Source: Onchocerca volvulus
Taxonomy: Eukaryota > Nematoda > Chromadorea > Rhabditida > Onchocercidae
Length of the DNA: 18,630 bases
Assembly: GCA_000499405.2 (NCBI GenBank)
Contig: HG738175.1
Span: 10,938 to 29,567 of the forward strand
Direction: 5' to 3'
Every line of letters begins with the position of its first letter. Within the stretch, counting starts at the first letter, position 1. The translations under genes and the position numbers were made by a program. Below the pieces are notes generated by a model that saw only the letters and a list, made by a program, of their open reading frames with translations, ran no database searches and was not told the origin of the DNA. Positions 1 to 10,544 of this stretch are shown piece by piece.

Positions 1-1289
1 CTTTCTCAGTTTGATTTGCAATTAATCGTCGCATCTTCCGCTGCAAGAGCACGATAACCTATGTTTGTTTTTCTGCGAGGCAATATTTAGATGAAGTGAA
101 GCAGAAAAGTTTGCACGAACAGTTCTCGAAATTGACCTGAGTGGCAGTTTAAGTAGATATACATAAATAGAAACACGCTATTCGAAGGAGAGATTATACA
201 GTAATTTGAAAACAATCGATGAAGAATTCCCGAAATTTACGCTGCACGGAACAGCTTGGGTGCGGTTAATGAATTCAGTCCGCTCACCTACTTCACAAAT
301 TAAGAAATAAGTGAAAAGTTTGGGACGGGTCTTATATATGCAAAAATTTGAAATCGGGTTCGACCTATTTGAGTGTAACTAGCATGAAAATTTCGGATTA
401 ATCGATATCCACGTTCTTACCCTTACTTTTTATAGTGTGAGAAGTAAAAAAGAAAAGAAAAAAGTAGATATTTCTAGACAAAAATACGCCTGATTTCAAT
501 GCAACATTGCACTGAAATTGGAACCAATCGGTGAAGAGATTGCAAAATTACCTGCCAAATCTCGGCAATGGTGATTTACAATTTTATTTATATAGATATA
601 CATTATTCAAAAAAACAACATTTGATCAAATTTCGATAATTCACCAGTTTATAAATTGATGATTTAATAAATAATTTTGAAAATTAAAAAGTTAGAGTTA
701 ATAAATTAATCATTTATTAATCAAATTTCTAAAAAATTAATTCCTCTTCAAATCATGAATTCTTATAAGTGGACATTTAATTTTTATACAGCACTAATGA
801 TGAATTATTGTACGTAAATGGTAATAATTATTGCATCAAACTCATACGAACCTTTAAATTTTCTCATTTGATTGGAATTTTAATTACAGCTTACATTTTA
901 ATCGATACAAATATTCTGTGGATGTTTTGTATCTGCTATTTACCATTTCGTTTGTTTATTTCATATGGTGATGTTTATTTTTGCTTTTCGATTTAAAAAA
1001 TTGAAAATATAATAATAAAATATTTTAAAATAATTCATATATTTGCTGTGACCATATTTTTACTTTAATTGGAAAACTTAGGAATAATAGCAATGATAAC
1101 AAAAATGAAGCTAAAAAAACTTAAAAGTTTATCATTTAATCGAAATATCGATGAGCTTGGGGAACATGTGACAAGAACTGAACAAATGGTTATGCAACAT
1201 TGCATTAGTGATGCTACAATCTCTCATTTCAATTACGTGTGAATTTTAAGTAATTAAAATATTCATTTTTTCTTGGTAATCTACAACTG
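1..1289. other. AT-rich region downstream of the hydroxylase gene; no confident gene
   Basis: This stretch lies beyond the 3' end of the minus-strand hydroxylase gene. I see no recognisable protein. A minus-strand open stretch at about 6-75 follows a CAG and ends in TGA; it reads like a short exon tail but has no family assignment. Two loosely similar motifs, near 210-250 and 515-560, share the pattern AATCG-TGAAGA followed by an AAATTTAC/AAATTACC-like run, which suggests an old dispersed repeat. A plus-strand 62-codon frame at 808-996 is rich in Ile, Phe and Tyr, as expected for translated AT-rich noncoding DNA, so I do not call it a gene. Confidence 0.4.
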
Positions 1290-4200
1290 TCAGTTTTCTT
1301 TCTGATTTTTGTGCATTTTCTCGGATTTTTGGACTTCTGATCTGATATTTGAGTGACATTTTGGTTCGGGAGCCCCTAAATCACCTATGTATCTTTCCTG
1401 ATCGAACTGATTCAGACCACATGGTCGACGCCATTCTTGCCCTCGTTCATGGATCCATTTGGTTATTATCCATTTAGTTCCAAATAATACCGGACAAGCA
1501 CCATGTCGAGAGCGCATATCTATTTCACCGTTACGCACCAAATTATACCAGAACAATGCTGCGTTCTGCAGAAATCGAGATATTATACTAATCAAACATA
1601 TCGAAAATTAATTATAATGATTCAAGAATGTTTAATATCAATTTTTTCAGACTACTGCTAATTTCGTAAAGATTTGCAAAAAATTTAAAAATTTTCAAAC
1701 AGATAAATAATTCACCTTGATGCACGGCAGTGATATTTTCAAATTGGTCGTGAACACTGTCCGACCTCCGATTTCTGGTTCATTCATCTGTAATCAAATG
1801 AAAATTTTTCAAAATTTTTTCAATAAGAGAAACTGAATAATCCAGAAGTCATTCAAAAACAAATAAAAAGGAACGAATGAGTACGTAGATCAAAGTTGTA
1901 GCTATCCGATTCCCAGTCCCCAACTTCTTGAAGCGCTGATTTCCCTTCTGAAAATGCAATCTTGTTATTAATACGATCTGATCAAGGGAGATTTAAATCA
2001 CATATTGTTAGCCATACGCAAATTCTCCAGAGCTATTTTCGTCCTGTATGCAAGGAATAGTTAGTTCTGTGAAGTCATATCCTTTCCGCTGACCTAATTT
2101 TTAAAATTTTTCATTCGAAGCATATTTTGAAAAGAAAATTAAGAAAAACCATTTGAATATATAACAATGTAATAATCAAAAAAAGTAGAACAGCAACAGA
2201 GATAAAACTTATCAATACACAGTCGAGATGAGGAATAAAATATCCACCAGTTCCATAGTTATGAACCTGAAACGCCTTAAATGTTCAAACTGATTGAAAT
2301 ATTTATGGGATATACGTCTTATTGACAGTAATAAAGTGGAGACATTCATACAGAACTAAACCGCTTCTTTAAAAATGTCCATTTCAAACAACAGAATAAC
2401 AAAAAATGATAAATCTCATGACTTTAAACTTCTCCAATTTCTATTTTGAAATTGAGAAGTTTGGAGCAATGACCTGAAGATCCTCTGCGGTTTCTATTTC
2501 GAGATTTGTTGCCAATTCAAGACGTCTGTCAATACGCTCAACTATTCCATGTTCCGTCGATTTTAACCAAGCACTGATAATGAACTCTTCATCCAATTAA
2601 AATTTACGTCCGAATAAAGATTAGACTTTTGGGTTGATTGATAGCTTGTCTCGCTTATTAAACAATTAAAGTACTTTTATTTGGAAAAACGAGCAATTTT
2701 AACCGTTTATCACAAATAAAAAAAGAATGTAAGAAAAATAATAAAAAATTTTATTCTTTTGCTTTTAGCAGTCTTATTTTCTAATATTTTTCTATAGATT
2801 TTATTTGTTGTGAAACTAGAATAAGTAAAATACCTAAAAAATCACCTTTTAAAAACACGAAAATAAGCGGAAGTAGGCAAAAGTGAATCAAAATTTTCAG
2901 TCAAGAAATTCCGAATTACAGCCAATTTGAACTGAAATTATTGTGATACTGATTTTGCCAGGTCCAAAGTAAAGCAGTTACCAATCTCCCTTCACCTTTT
3001 TTCTCGCTCTTGAGAATGAGTATGGAGTATGATAATACGAAACAAGAAGTACTAAACATGCCTTAGGCACTGCAAGCGTTTGGATAATCCGTGCTTCCTC
3101 GTCCGACATAATGTTATGGATCAGTACAATCAACGGATTTTGGCGAACGATTTCTAGTTTGAATGGCGCCAGACGCAAATACGGACGATCCATTTTATAA
3201 TAGCAGTACAATCGCGATTGTGCCTTTGTGTCCTGCAAGAAATCCGCCAAATTCAAAATTAATAAATTTAGAGATTCCGAGTTGACAGTTTTTCTAATAA
3301 AATAAATTTCGTTCAAATAAAATAAAAGAGCGAAGTTAAATATCTAACTTGTGATACAATATTTTTTAAAAACTTAGTCAATGTAGAAAGAAGATTCAAG
3401 CCAGCAGTTTTGAATATACAATTCAATGTTGGTTATTCTTTATATGTAAAAGTTGAACATATAACTGCAAAGCGCATACGATGGGCAATTCTTGTCGACA
3501 TAATGCTTCATATGTCAACCTTACACCTTCGTCCAGTTCATTTTCATGTCGTGGATTATTTATTGGTGGAATGCCTCGTCGCATATCGATACGTTGAATT
3601 CCATTATTTTCCAACAAATCTTCATATTCTCTCACATTTTCTTTAGCTCGTGGATGATCCGGATCTATAGTACAAGCAGAGTAAAACATTTCATGCTATG
3701 CAAGTGTTGAAGAATCATTTCATGCCATTAAATGGTACAGCTTCTATTTGCATATCAAATTAATTTCGCTACTGATGCAAAATATCTCTGGTACTACTAA
3801 AGTTAATAATTATTTCTGTTAAAAAAAGAACTCAATGATAAATGACTTACTTATGCGACACAGTTCATCAGTAAAAAGCAAAGCTCGTTTCAGATTACCC
3901 TGTTTATACAGTGAAATAGCCAAATATTCGAGGATATCATTTAGATTCGCAGTTGGGACGACCTCTTTCTCCAGACGGTCCCGCGCTTCTTGCATCCACA
4001 TAATGGTGTGGTAATAATCACATACATGATATGCTACACGACCAATTTCAAAACAATCTCCAGCTACAAAAGTCTAAATTCTGAGATCGAAATATTTCCT
4101 TTCTTCAACATCTTCTCGATCTTGGACAAGCAAAATGAAGAAAAAAGGAGAGCACCTTCTTATCTAGCGTCTTTTCAAATTATCTCTTGAAGAATCAAAA

Positions 4201-5463
4201 CTAACCATTCAAAGCAGCCATTGGCACTTGAGATTTCAGGATTTTCCCATCAGCAATATCTTTGGTATCCATTTGATATGTATCTTGCAAACGTAACAAC
4301 CCAAGTACTGCGCCTAATAGATCCTCCTATACAGTCCTCCATGATAGCACACCACTAATTATTTGACGACATAATCATGTCTGCACTTATTAACACACAT
4401 CAAGTAGTAATTAAGATAGTTTAAAAATGAATTTAGCTAGTCATTCCCATAGGAAGTTACATTTAAATTATCGCTCACCACAGCTTAGCAGAGCTTGGAC
4501 AGTAAGAATTAGCATATTATTTATTCAAATCTTTTGGCTTATATTCCTCAATGGCATGAACTGAATGCATTTCCGCTCTTCATTTCATGAAGTTCACGTT
4601 CAAAGGCAAAAGTACGCTCTACTAGTTTTGGATAAACCCCAATAAAATTCAGAATTTGTTATCACCAGATGATCATTCATAAACAAAATCAGCCCTTCTG
4701 GAAAAGTAAGGAGATTGTGATACGGGAAAAAAGGAACCTCTGTAGGATAATTAATAAGCTTAATGGCCTTCTGACGAGTCAAGTTGCAGATGATATCATC
4801 GGCTGAATTGGATCGCATAATCTTTACAACTTTGTTCCAATCTGTTATCATCCTTTCAATCAACAGGAACTCATTGATTGGATGTCTTATCCCCTTATCA
4901 CCACCACTGATAGCTTTGTCATTATGTTCTTGCACTTCCTGAGCGAAGCTAAAATTATGTCAATAGATTGTGGAAAAACATTCTTGAGCATTGACGATGC
5001 TCCCGTTACAAAAGCTTTCGATCATTTTCAAAATTGCATACTCCAAAAATTCATTACTAAAATTTCTTAACAACCACTTGCAGTGGCAGCAATCGGAATA
5101 ATAGTTATTAGCTTGATTCTCTAAAGTTCCATCAGTATATTTGTTTATTAGTGGTTGGTTTTTCTGTCAGAACAGATTCTGTGTGAGATAGGAAGATGAA
5201 ATTACGAGTTATGACTTTTGGATTCAGTCTACATTAAAATGTTGAATTAAATAAAAAGCTTAGACTCAGCTCGAATGAAGACAAACCGCTTACTTTTTAA
5301 GATAATCAAGTCTTTCCAACTCTTTTTCCATGTAATCATTAATCATTACCAGAATATTTCTCTCAGCCCCAATTACTGTTTTCAACAGGATAAGGGATGT
5401 GTAATATTCGGCAGAAACTGTAGCAATCAATAAGAATATATTAAGAACTGTCCACAATATCAT
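1290..5463 (-). CDS. Prolyl 4-hydroxylase alpha subunit (DPY-18/PHY-1-like), multi-exon
   Basis: Collagen prolyl 4-hydroxylase catalytic subunit, which in the ER lumen uses Fe(II), 2-oxoglutarate, O2 and ascorbate to hydroxylate proline in collagens; nematodes need it for cuticle. Exons read on the minus strand: 5463-5294 (signal peptide), 4948-4738, 4326-4206, 4063-3851, 3664-3480, 3232-3062, [exon 7 unresolved, about 3008-2960], about 2596-2474, 2266-2219, 1947-1885, 1787-1716, 1565-1290. Phases match at all junctions for exons 1-6 and 9-12. The N-terminal dimer region, the TPR-like peptide-binding domain (DYYHT...W) and the catalytic domain are in family order. Visible active-site residues are PHLD (His and Asp iron ligands), SRHGACP (distal His) and FGTKW (2-oxoglutarate Lys, ten residues after that His). 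Cys pairs LCR/YCYY and HGACP/RRPC match the two conserved disulfides. Expected length is about 560 residues, like DPY-18. The odd part is the exon 6-8 link, which is eroded. The closest family member is recalled, not searched. Confidence 0.92.
2960..3060 (-). other. Eroded or unresolved exon 7 region of the hydroxylase
   Basis: Exon 6 ends in ...TLAVPK at 3062, where the only exact-phase donor is GCATGT (GC type); a GT donor (GTACTT) lies nine bases further on. Relatives continue with about 20 residues containing a basic-RAT-V motif and then GKLVTA. Here Ser-Arg-Ala can be read in one frame and GRLVTA in another, only 14 bases apart where about 21 are expected. Upstream of exon 8 no TTTCAG-type acceptor is visible: TTTTAA sits where it should be, so a cryptic AG within GATGAAGAG would have to be used. 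This is either a divergent small exon with a 44-57-base intron or a real lesion. Confidence 0.5.
3851..4063 (-). other. Hydroxylase exon 4: TPR-like peptide-substrate-binding domain
   Basis: This 213-base exon begins with two bases completing a split Ala codon (exon 3 ends in G at 4206) and ends with one base before a consensus GTAAGT donor at 3850. It encodes GDCFEIGRVAYHVCDYYHT, followed by WMQEA and a helix pair ending in ALLFTDELCRI. This is the tetratricopeptide-like fold that grips the proline-rich collagen substrate in animal alpha subunits, with the aromatic DYYHT-W cluster retained. The split codon into exon 5 gives Asn before PDHPRA, as the family expects. The exact phase match on both sides is strong support for an expressed or recently functional gene. 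Confidence 0.88.
5294..5463 (-). other. Hydroxylase exon 1: start codon and signal peptide
   Basis: The ATG at 5463-5461 opens a 56-codon exon that ends with two bases of the next codon and a GTAAGC donor. Residues 1-18 form a classic signal peptide: a short start, a hydrophobic core (VLNIFLLIATV), then SA before the likely cleavage site at Glu19. This fits an ER-lumen enzyme. The remainder is helical and charged (AERNILVMIND...EKELERLDYLK), matching the N-terminal dimerisation helix of the family. On the coding strand TATAG lies directly before GAAA-ATG, so a spliced-leader acceptor four bases upstream of the start is possible, though weak. The next exon begins at 4948 after TTTTAG. Confidence 0.85.
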
Positions 5464-7189
5464 TTTCCTATAATGTATTCACATCTGTATTCATTCCTCC
5501 ACTTCTAGAAGGAACTCAACTGGAATTTCGGATTTGCAAACCAAAAGCAGTACTAATCACGCCAATCTTTCCTTTATGCAACGGTAATTTACCAGGGGAA
5601 GACGGGTGCTTGATTTCCCGTTCATCCTGTGTCCACAAAGCCTGAGGTTCACTTTTCGAAGGCAAATAATAGACGAACAAAGCTGTCACTTGTCAAGAAT
5701 ACGCTATCGAACATAGTCGTAGAGGGCAACGAAGAAGGCAATCTCACTTTTTATATAATATTTCAATGAAGCTTCGACATCCCAACAAAAAATCTCAAAT
5801 TCTCTCCCTTTATCATTACTATATGTTTCTATTAATCTTTCACGCACATTTTATGTTTGCCTTATCTACAACTGCATTTGCAAGTTTACTGTACGAAACA
5901 GATTTTGCAAAATTTCCGGTACTATTTTAACCAAATAAGAAAGCATCAGTAAATATATAAGGGAACTATGCTAGAATTTATGGCAAAATTGACTTAAGGT
6001 TGACAAAACTGATAGAAAACGGAAGAAAAATATTAGCAGAACAGAAAAAATTATAAAAAGGATATTAGGTATGAGGAAAAAATTCCAACTAAAAGTGCCA
6101 GAATGAAATGGATGAGATTCATATTGACAATTTAACCTGTTGTGGAGAGCTTCTGGTCAACTCGAACCTCTGTTTCCATATTCATTGCTGCTATCTTAAT
6201 CTTTACTTTATATATAGTCTTCATATGTTATATTCAGTATGTTCATGCCAGCTGATACGCATATTATGACGTTGTGAAACCAAACATTAATTGTGAATAA
6301 AAAACAACTTTCTAGAACATGTATAGGAGAACATGTATTCTGTAAAACTGAACTTGCCATAAATCAGACTGACGCATCATTTCATTTGATTTGGTACAAG
6401 ACGAAATTTGAAAAATTCAACGACGAGAATCTGCAAACAAATTGTAAAATCTATCTCCAGAGCAATAGCTTTTCAAAAAAGCAAAAAAAAAAACAGATGT
6501 TTTACATCAAACGGGCCGATCCAATTTTTAAATGGATTCAGACAGCATTTAAAATTTTTCACTTATTATTACTTCTCACTACAATGAGTTTGCTCTGATC
6601 CAATCCGTCGAAATACACAATCAGGAAAATTGCAATAGCATTCTTTGTCTTGTTGGACAACATATCCATAGAAACAGTGATATTTCTCTTTTTCAGAAGA
6701 TTGCTTGACAATCAAAAATTAAAAGGAATGTACGCATGAATTTTGAGAATCTCATTCATACTCGAGCAGAGTGATGATTAAATGGCATACAGTGACCTAT
6801 TTGTCAACAATAGAAATAGAGTGTGAATGAATGGGCACTGACGCAACATCCGAAACGTTTCCTCATTAACGGTATACGAAATGTCGTAGTCCTAAGAAAA
6901 GTCATAATTGGTAGATCACACTTGCAAATTCCGTTTGAAAGTTTACGATATTTTGGAAAATATAAAAGACAAACCGGTCAAAAATGTGAGGATATCAAGA
7001 TTTTAATTAAAAATCAATGCAGTGCAATTTCTAATTTCGAGAAAAATTTTCTGAATCTTGCTGGAAGTTGTGCCGGAAAATTCTGAAAGATTATTTATTT
7101 ACTCAAATTTGCCATCGAAAACGAATGATCAAAAAAATCGCTAAGACGTTAACCATGTTTACTGCCAAAGCCAATTAATATGTAACTAA
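5464..7189. other. Upstream flank of the hydroxylase; no recognised gene
   Basis: About 1.7 kb of AT-rich DNA separates the hydroxylase start from the first LTR-like block. Two plus-strand open frames, 6293-6598 (101 codons) and 6823-7086 (87 codons), are the only long ones. Neither matches a family I know, and neither shows convincing splice neighbours or a start context. The second (containing KRFLINGIRNVVVLRKVIIG) has a more protein-like composition and could be a relic exon. The hydroxylase promoter would lie within the first few hundred bases here, but no TATA box or other element stands out. Confidence 0.35.
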
Positions 7190-7535
7190 AGAGAGGCCCA
7201 CCAATCGTGAGGGGAGGAATCATAGATCAAGAAGGAAGAATCCTCGGAAGGGTATATAAGATCCGGGTTTTTTAGAAGAAGAGACTTCTTTGGCTACATG
7301 TTCAGTTTTCGAGAGTCTCTCTGCATTAGTTCGATTATTTGACAATTTACAACGAACATAATCAAAGCTCCAACGTTAACGAATCGACACGATTGACAAT
7401 TCAGCAGACGGTCATTATTAGCATCCTTTATATTCACCGTGTATTGCTAATCTTTATTTCGCTATTTTAAGACGCGATACTACTAGTAATACTGTAAAAA
7501 TCAAATAAAGGCTATTGTTTACTTGGTGGAATCAC
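7190..7535 (+). repeat. LTR-like block with TATA box and polyadenylation signal
   Basis: Starting near TGTAACTAAAGAGAGG, this stretch has higher GC than its surroundings. It carries GGTATATAAGATCC at about 7250, a candidate initiation region just downstream, and AATAAAGG at about 7505. The order (U3, TATA, R, poly(A) signal, short U5) is that of a retrotransposon LTR in plus orientation. A TGG directly after it (TTGGTGGAATC, about 7522) could start a primer-binding site. I found no second copy in the window, so it is either a solo LTR or the 5' LTR of a partner whose 3' end is lost. The plus-strand pol fragment A begins 1.3 kb downstream, but no gag or protease frame lies between them. Confidence 0.4.
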
Positions 7536-8789
7536 CACATCAAGATGATTTCTCGTCCAAATTATAAATCAATTAGAAAAATTCCCCAACAATTGCAAGA
7601 TCTAATATGAATTCTTTCGAAAATCTTGAAACGAAAGTATATTTCAAAAATATTTGTTAAAAAACAGCAAAATGCAGCATCAAATGATTATTGATGACAC
7701 ACATGAAACAAGAATTTTTTCATACTATGATTTAAAAGAGTGGAAGAAAGATTGGAGATTGGACGAATGCAGCGATAGAAGAGAATCTAAGAGGTTCGAG
7801 ATTCTTAGATTTCGAGAAACAGAAGTGATTTGAGAATCTGACCAATGCCAGTATCTACAGATTAGTTTATTTTTCAAAAATTTTTAAAACTCCTTGAATC
7901 GTTCAATTTTGACCTAATTAATCCCGACAAAACTCAGATTTCATTTTGTGGATTTGCAAATTATTTTAATATTGACCTGCAGAGTACTTAAAAAAAAGAA
8001 ATGAAGTTGCTTTCAGCGTGCAGAGAAATAATACGTTACCGCGGCAAAAATTTTGTGCAACGAAAGATTCATATCGAATCCGAAATTTCTTCAACCTTAG
8101 ATGTTATAAAATGGTGATAACCTATTAAGAGCAGCGCTCATATTACTGTGTAGAACATTGATGAGTAAAATTAATCAGGAGAAATTTCATTTAGAATTTG
8201 TTTTTCCCATTATTTAAGTTGCTCTCAAACTATTCTTTGGATGAATGAATGAAATTCGTTGATTTATGAATTGGGCAGCCTGCCAGAGCTGCTGACAAGT
8301 TAACTAGCAATACAATCATATTTGTGTTATAAAGGCAGTTGCCATCAACTGACAATTGTTCACTCTGTCCAGTAGAGTAATTTCTTCAGTACAAACCCAG
8401 TATAGATAACTAACTGGAAAGGATCAAGACATGCATTTTTCAAATGTCGGTTTAAAAAAAATAAACCTTCGATTTAAATTGATATTTAGAATATCTGATA
8501 TGAAACTTCCGTAGTTCATCAATATAAAGAAAGAGGTAAATGTTCGTTGTTTCTTGCCACACACCGCTTCAAGTTCTCCACCGATTGCTTTGAAATTTTG
8601 TTACAACGTTGCATTGAAATAAACGTTTGTTTTCATGGAGAAACATCTTTTTTTTTTCTCGTAAGAATAAAAATGTTTCCCGCCAAAAGATTTCCATTAA
8701 CAAATGAAGGAAGTGGGATCAACGAATTATAAGGCGACATGCTGGAAATCAGGAAAGAAGGAGAAGTCAGGAAAGGATTCAAAAAGTTC
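7536..8789. other. Region between LTR-like block and pol fragment A; no gag seen
   Basis: If the LTR-like block belonged to fragment A, gag and protease should occupy this stretch. No zinc knuckle, no DSG/DTG protease motif and no long frame is visible. The 61-codon frame at 8547-8732 looks like translated AT-rich DNA. Near 8325-8345 GTTATAAAGGCAG is a good TATA match, followed by mixed-composition sequence (CACTCTGTCCAGTAG). That may be a second LTR or promoter fragment, but nothing confirms it. Confidence 0.3.
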
Positions 8790-8795
8790 AAATTT

Positions 8796-9415
8796 TGCAA
8801 ATCTTACCGATTTAAACGAGTACGGTTTGGAGTGATATCTTCACTTTTCCTATTAGCAACAACGCTTAAATACCATTTAGATAATACAGCAACTAAGTTG
8901 GCCTCAAAAATAAAAAAGAACTTATATGTTGATAACATCATTTTGTCTGCAGAAAACATGGAAGAAGCGATATGTAAATATCACAAAACCAAAGCAATTT
9001 TTAAAGAAGCGTCAATAAATGTCAGAGAATTTTTATACAATGATGAGGAATTCAACAAATGAATGCCTAAGAACGATTTAAACAAAACGAAAAAATAAAC
9101 CTTCCTCGGACTTAACTAGAATCACGACACCGATACCAGGCGGTTAATATTAATTATGATCAAACAAAAAATTAACAAAAAGAACGATTCTACAGTTCAT
9201 CGCCTCACAATATGACCTGCTGGGACACTTGAATTCGATCATGATAAGGTTTAAACTATTTATCCAATATTTATGGAAGGAAAAGTATGCGTGGCATCAA
9301 TCCATAAACGACACCGACAAGGAGCAATGGAAAACCTTTATATCAGAATGGCCTAAAGAAGTGAAAGAGATACCGAGATTTAAAACAAAAAACACCGAGT
9401 CCGTGTGGAACTCCA
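8796..9415 (+). pseudogene. BEL/Pao fragment A: truncated reverse transcriptase
   Basis: The translation contains [13 protein letters not shown] and [18 protein letters not shown] (YVDN at 8925-8936), then [13 protein letters not shown]. This is the palm region of a BEL/Pao reverse transcriptase, with YVDN where most families have YVDD. The N-terminal fingers, protease and gag are missing: homology fades upstream of about 8800. A TGA at 9061 and further stops (for example near 9096) interrupt the frame, which resumes after frame changes as [14 protein letters not shown] from about 9240 and runs to the connection segment ([13 protein letters not shown]). The same block is read on the minus strand in fragment E, which confirms the assignment. 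It cannot be active. Confidence 0.85.
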
Positions 9416-9752
9416 TATATTTAAAGATGCGTCTAAAAATGCCTATTCTGCTGCCGTCTCTACTCGATATATTGACGAAGAAAGTGAGATTACTAAATCT
9501 CATTTATTATATGCTAATTGTCGAATAGTGCCAATAAAAGATACATCAATTCCATAACTCGAATTGCTATCTGTTTTGATAGGATTTAGAGCAAGTCAAC
9601 TCGTATTAAACCAATTCTGGTGCCATGAAAAAGATACTACTGTGTGGTCAGATGCTAAATGTGCGCTTTTTTGGGTCAAAAACGAATTGAAATCACTTCC
9701 GCGATTTGTGCAAAAACGAGCTGAAGAAATTCGAAATTCTCACTTTAAATGA
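9416..9752 (+). pseudogene. BEL/Pao fragment A: RNase H domain with one internal stop
   Basis: A third frame relative to the upstream RT pieces encodes [30 protein letters not shown], then a TAA, then LELLSVLIGFRASQLVLNQ and WSDAKCALFWVK. The three RNase H acidic positions are all visible: Asp in DAS, Glu in LELL and Asp in SDAKC. The stop falls where relatives have Arg (IPRLELL), probably a single-base change. Thus the active-site residues survive while the reading frame is broken. The following AEEIRNS motif leads into the linker. Confidence 0.8.
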
Positions 9753-10144
9753 AGATATTTCACGGAATTCTCGAAATCCAGCTGACATGGCCATTTTGAG
9801 AGGAATTTCACCAACCAAACTTCATTGTAGATAGTCCGCGCTGGCTGGATAACGATCCTTCACAATGGCTTAATGGTGAGTTTAGTTATAATGCAGAAGA
9901 CGAAATCACACAAGCGGTAATGTCAAATTTAGCGAAGGCTATTGTACATAATTATGAGGAAGATGAAAATCCAATTTGTTAAAGCACACCGCTTCAGTCT
10001 AAAGTAATTATTGTAACCGCCTGGATTTTTCGATTCATTAAAAGGACTTGTAAAAATGCAATACCCTGGCTGAAATCACAAAGGACGATTAAAATCCGGT
10101 GGAATAGTTATTAATCAGACAGGCACAATCGCAGAATTTAACGG
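9753..10144 (+). pseudogene. BEL/Pao fragment A: linker between RNase H and integrase, degraded
   Basis: Pieces of the usual linker remain in shifting frames. NPADMAILRGISPTKLH lies near 9776-9826. A tryptophan-containing stretch (RWLDNDPSQWLN) and an acidic helix (EEDENPIC, then TAA near 9980) follow. After that come helix-like scraps up to the integrase zinc domain. The minus-strand copy E keeps the equivalent NPVNIATKGLSPTKL motif, which makes the assignment safe although no frame is continuous. Confidence 0.65.
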
Positions 10145-10460
10145 GTGAATAGTGAAACGGAATCTCTTTCAACACAAAACGAAGAAGTTGTGGAATCCAA
10201 CAGTCGACTAAAACATTCAGAATTGGACAACGAAAGCAACTATCCTATTTATTTACCAAATAAGAGCGATATAACTAAACTCATCATTTTGCAGCAACAT
10301 GATAGTTTGTACCATGGTGGAATTGCACATACCTTATCTGCGATAAGGCGTAGATTTTGGATTCCGAAAGGAAGAGCCGCAATAAAACGAACGATATCTT
10401 CATGTATGGCTTCCAAGCGATGGAAGGCAAAACCTTTCAAATTGCCACCAATGCCTAACA
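10145..10460 (+). pseudogene. BEL/Pao fragment A: integrase zinc-binding (H2C2) domain, truncated
   Basis: The open frame contains PIYLPNKSDITKLIILQQHD, then LYHGGIAHTL, FWIPKGRAAIKR and SCMASKRWKAKPFKLPPMPN. This is the HHCC domain found before retroelement integrase cores. His52, His57 and Cys87 (frame numbering from 10145) are kept, but the last ligand is Ser90 where copy E has Cys (CMGCKRW), so zinc binding is probably lost. Homology stops at about 10460. The rest of the 133-codon frame is unrelated, because an oppositely oriented fragment begins here. Confidence 0.8.
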
Positions 10461-10544
10461 GAATCGCGAGTACGGCGATCAAGAACCTTCGAGCAAGAGG
10501 CCTTGTCAGAACAACTGAAGACCGGAAAGTAATTTTTTCCGTGT

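Noticed and set aside
345..375. GGGTTCGACC resembling a tRNA B box
   Set aside because: Flanking bases do not form a T stem or acceptor stem, and no matching A box lies upstream.
808..996. Small membrane-like plus-strand ORF
   Set aside because: Ile/Phe/Tyr-rich translation is expected from AT-rich DNA; there is no conserved motif, splice context or neighbour logic.
3410..3646. Plus-strand 78-codon open frame
   Set aside because: It is antisense to hydroxylase exon 5, whose minus-strand frame has family motifs and correct splice phases.
4882..5070. Plus-strand 62-codon open frame
   Set aside because: It overlaps hydroxylase exon 2 and intron 1 on the opposite strand and has no protein-family motif.
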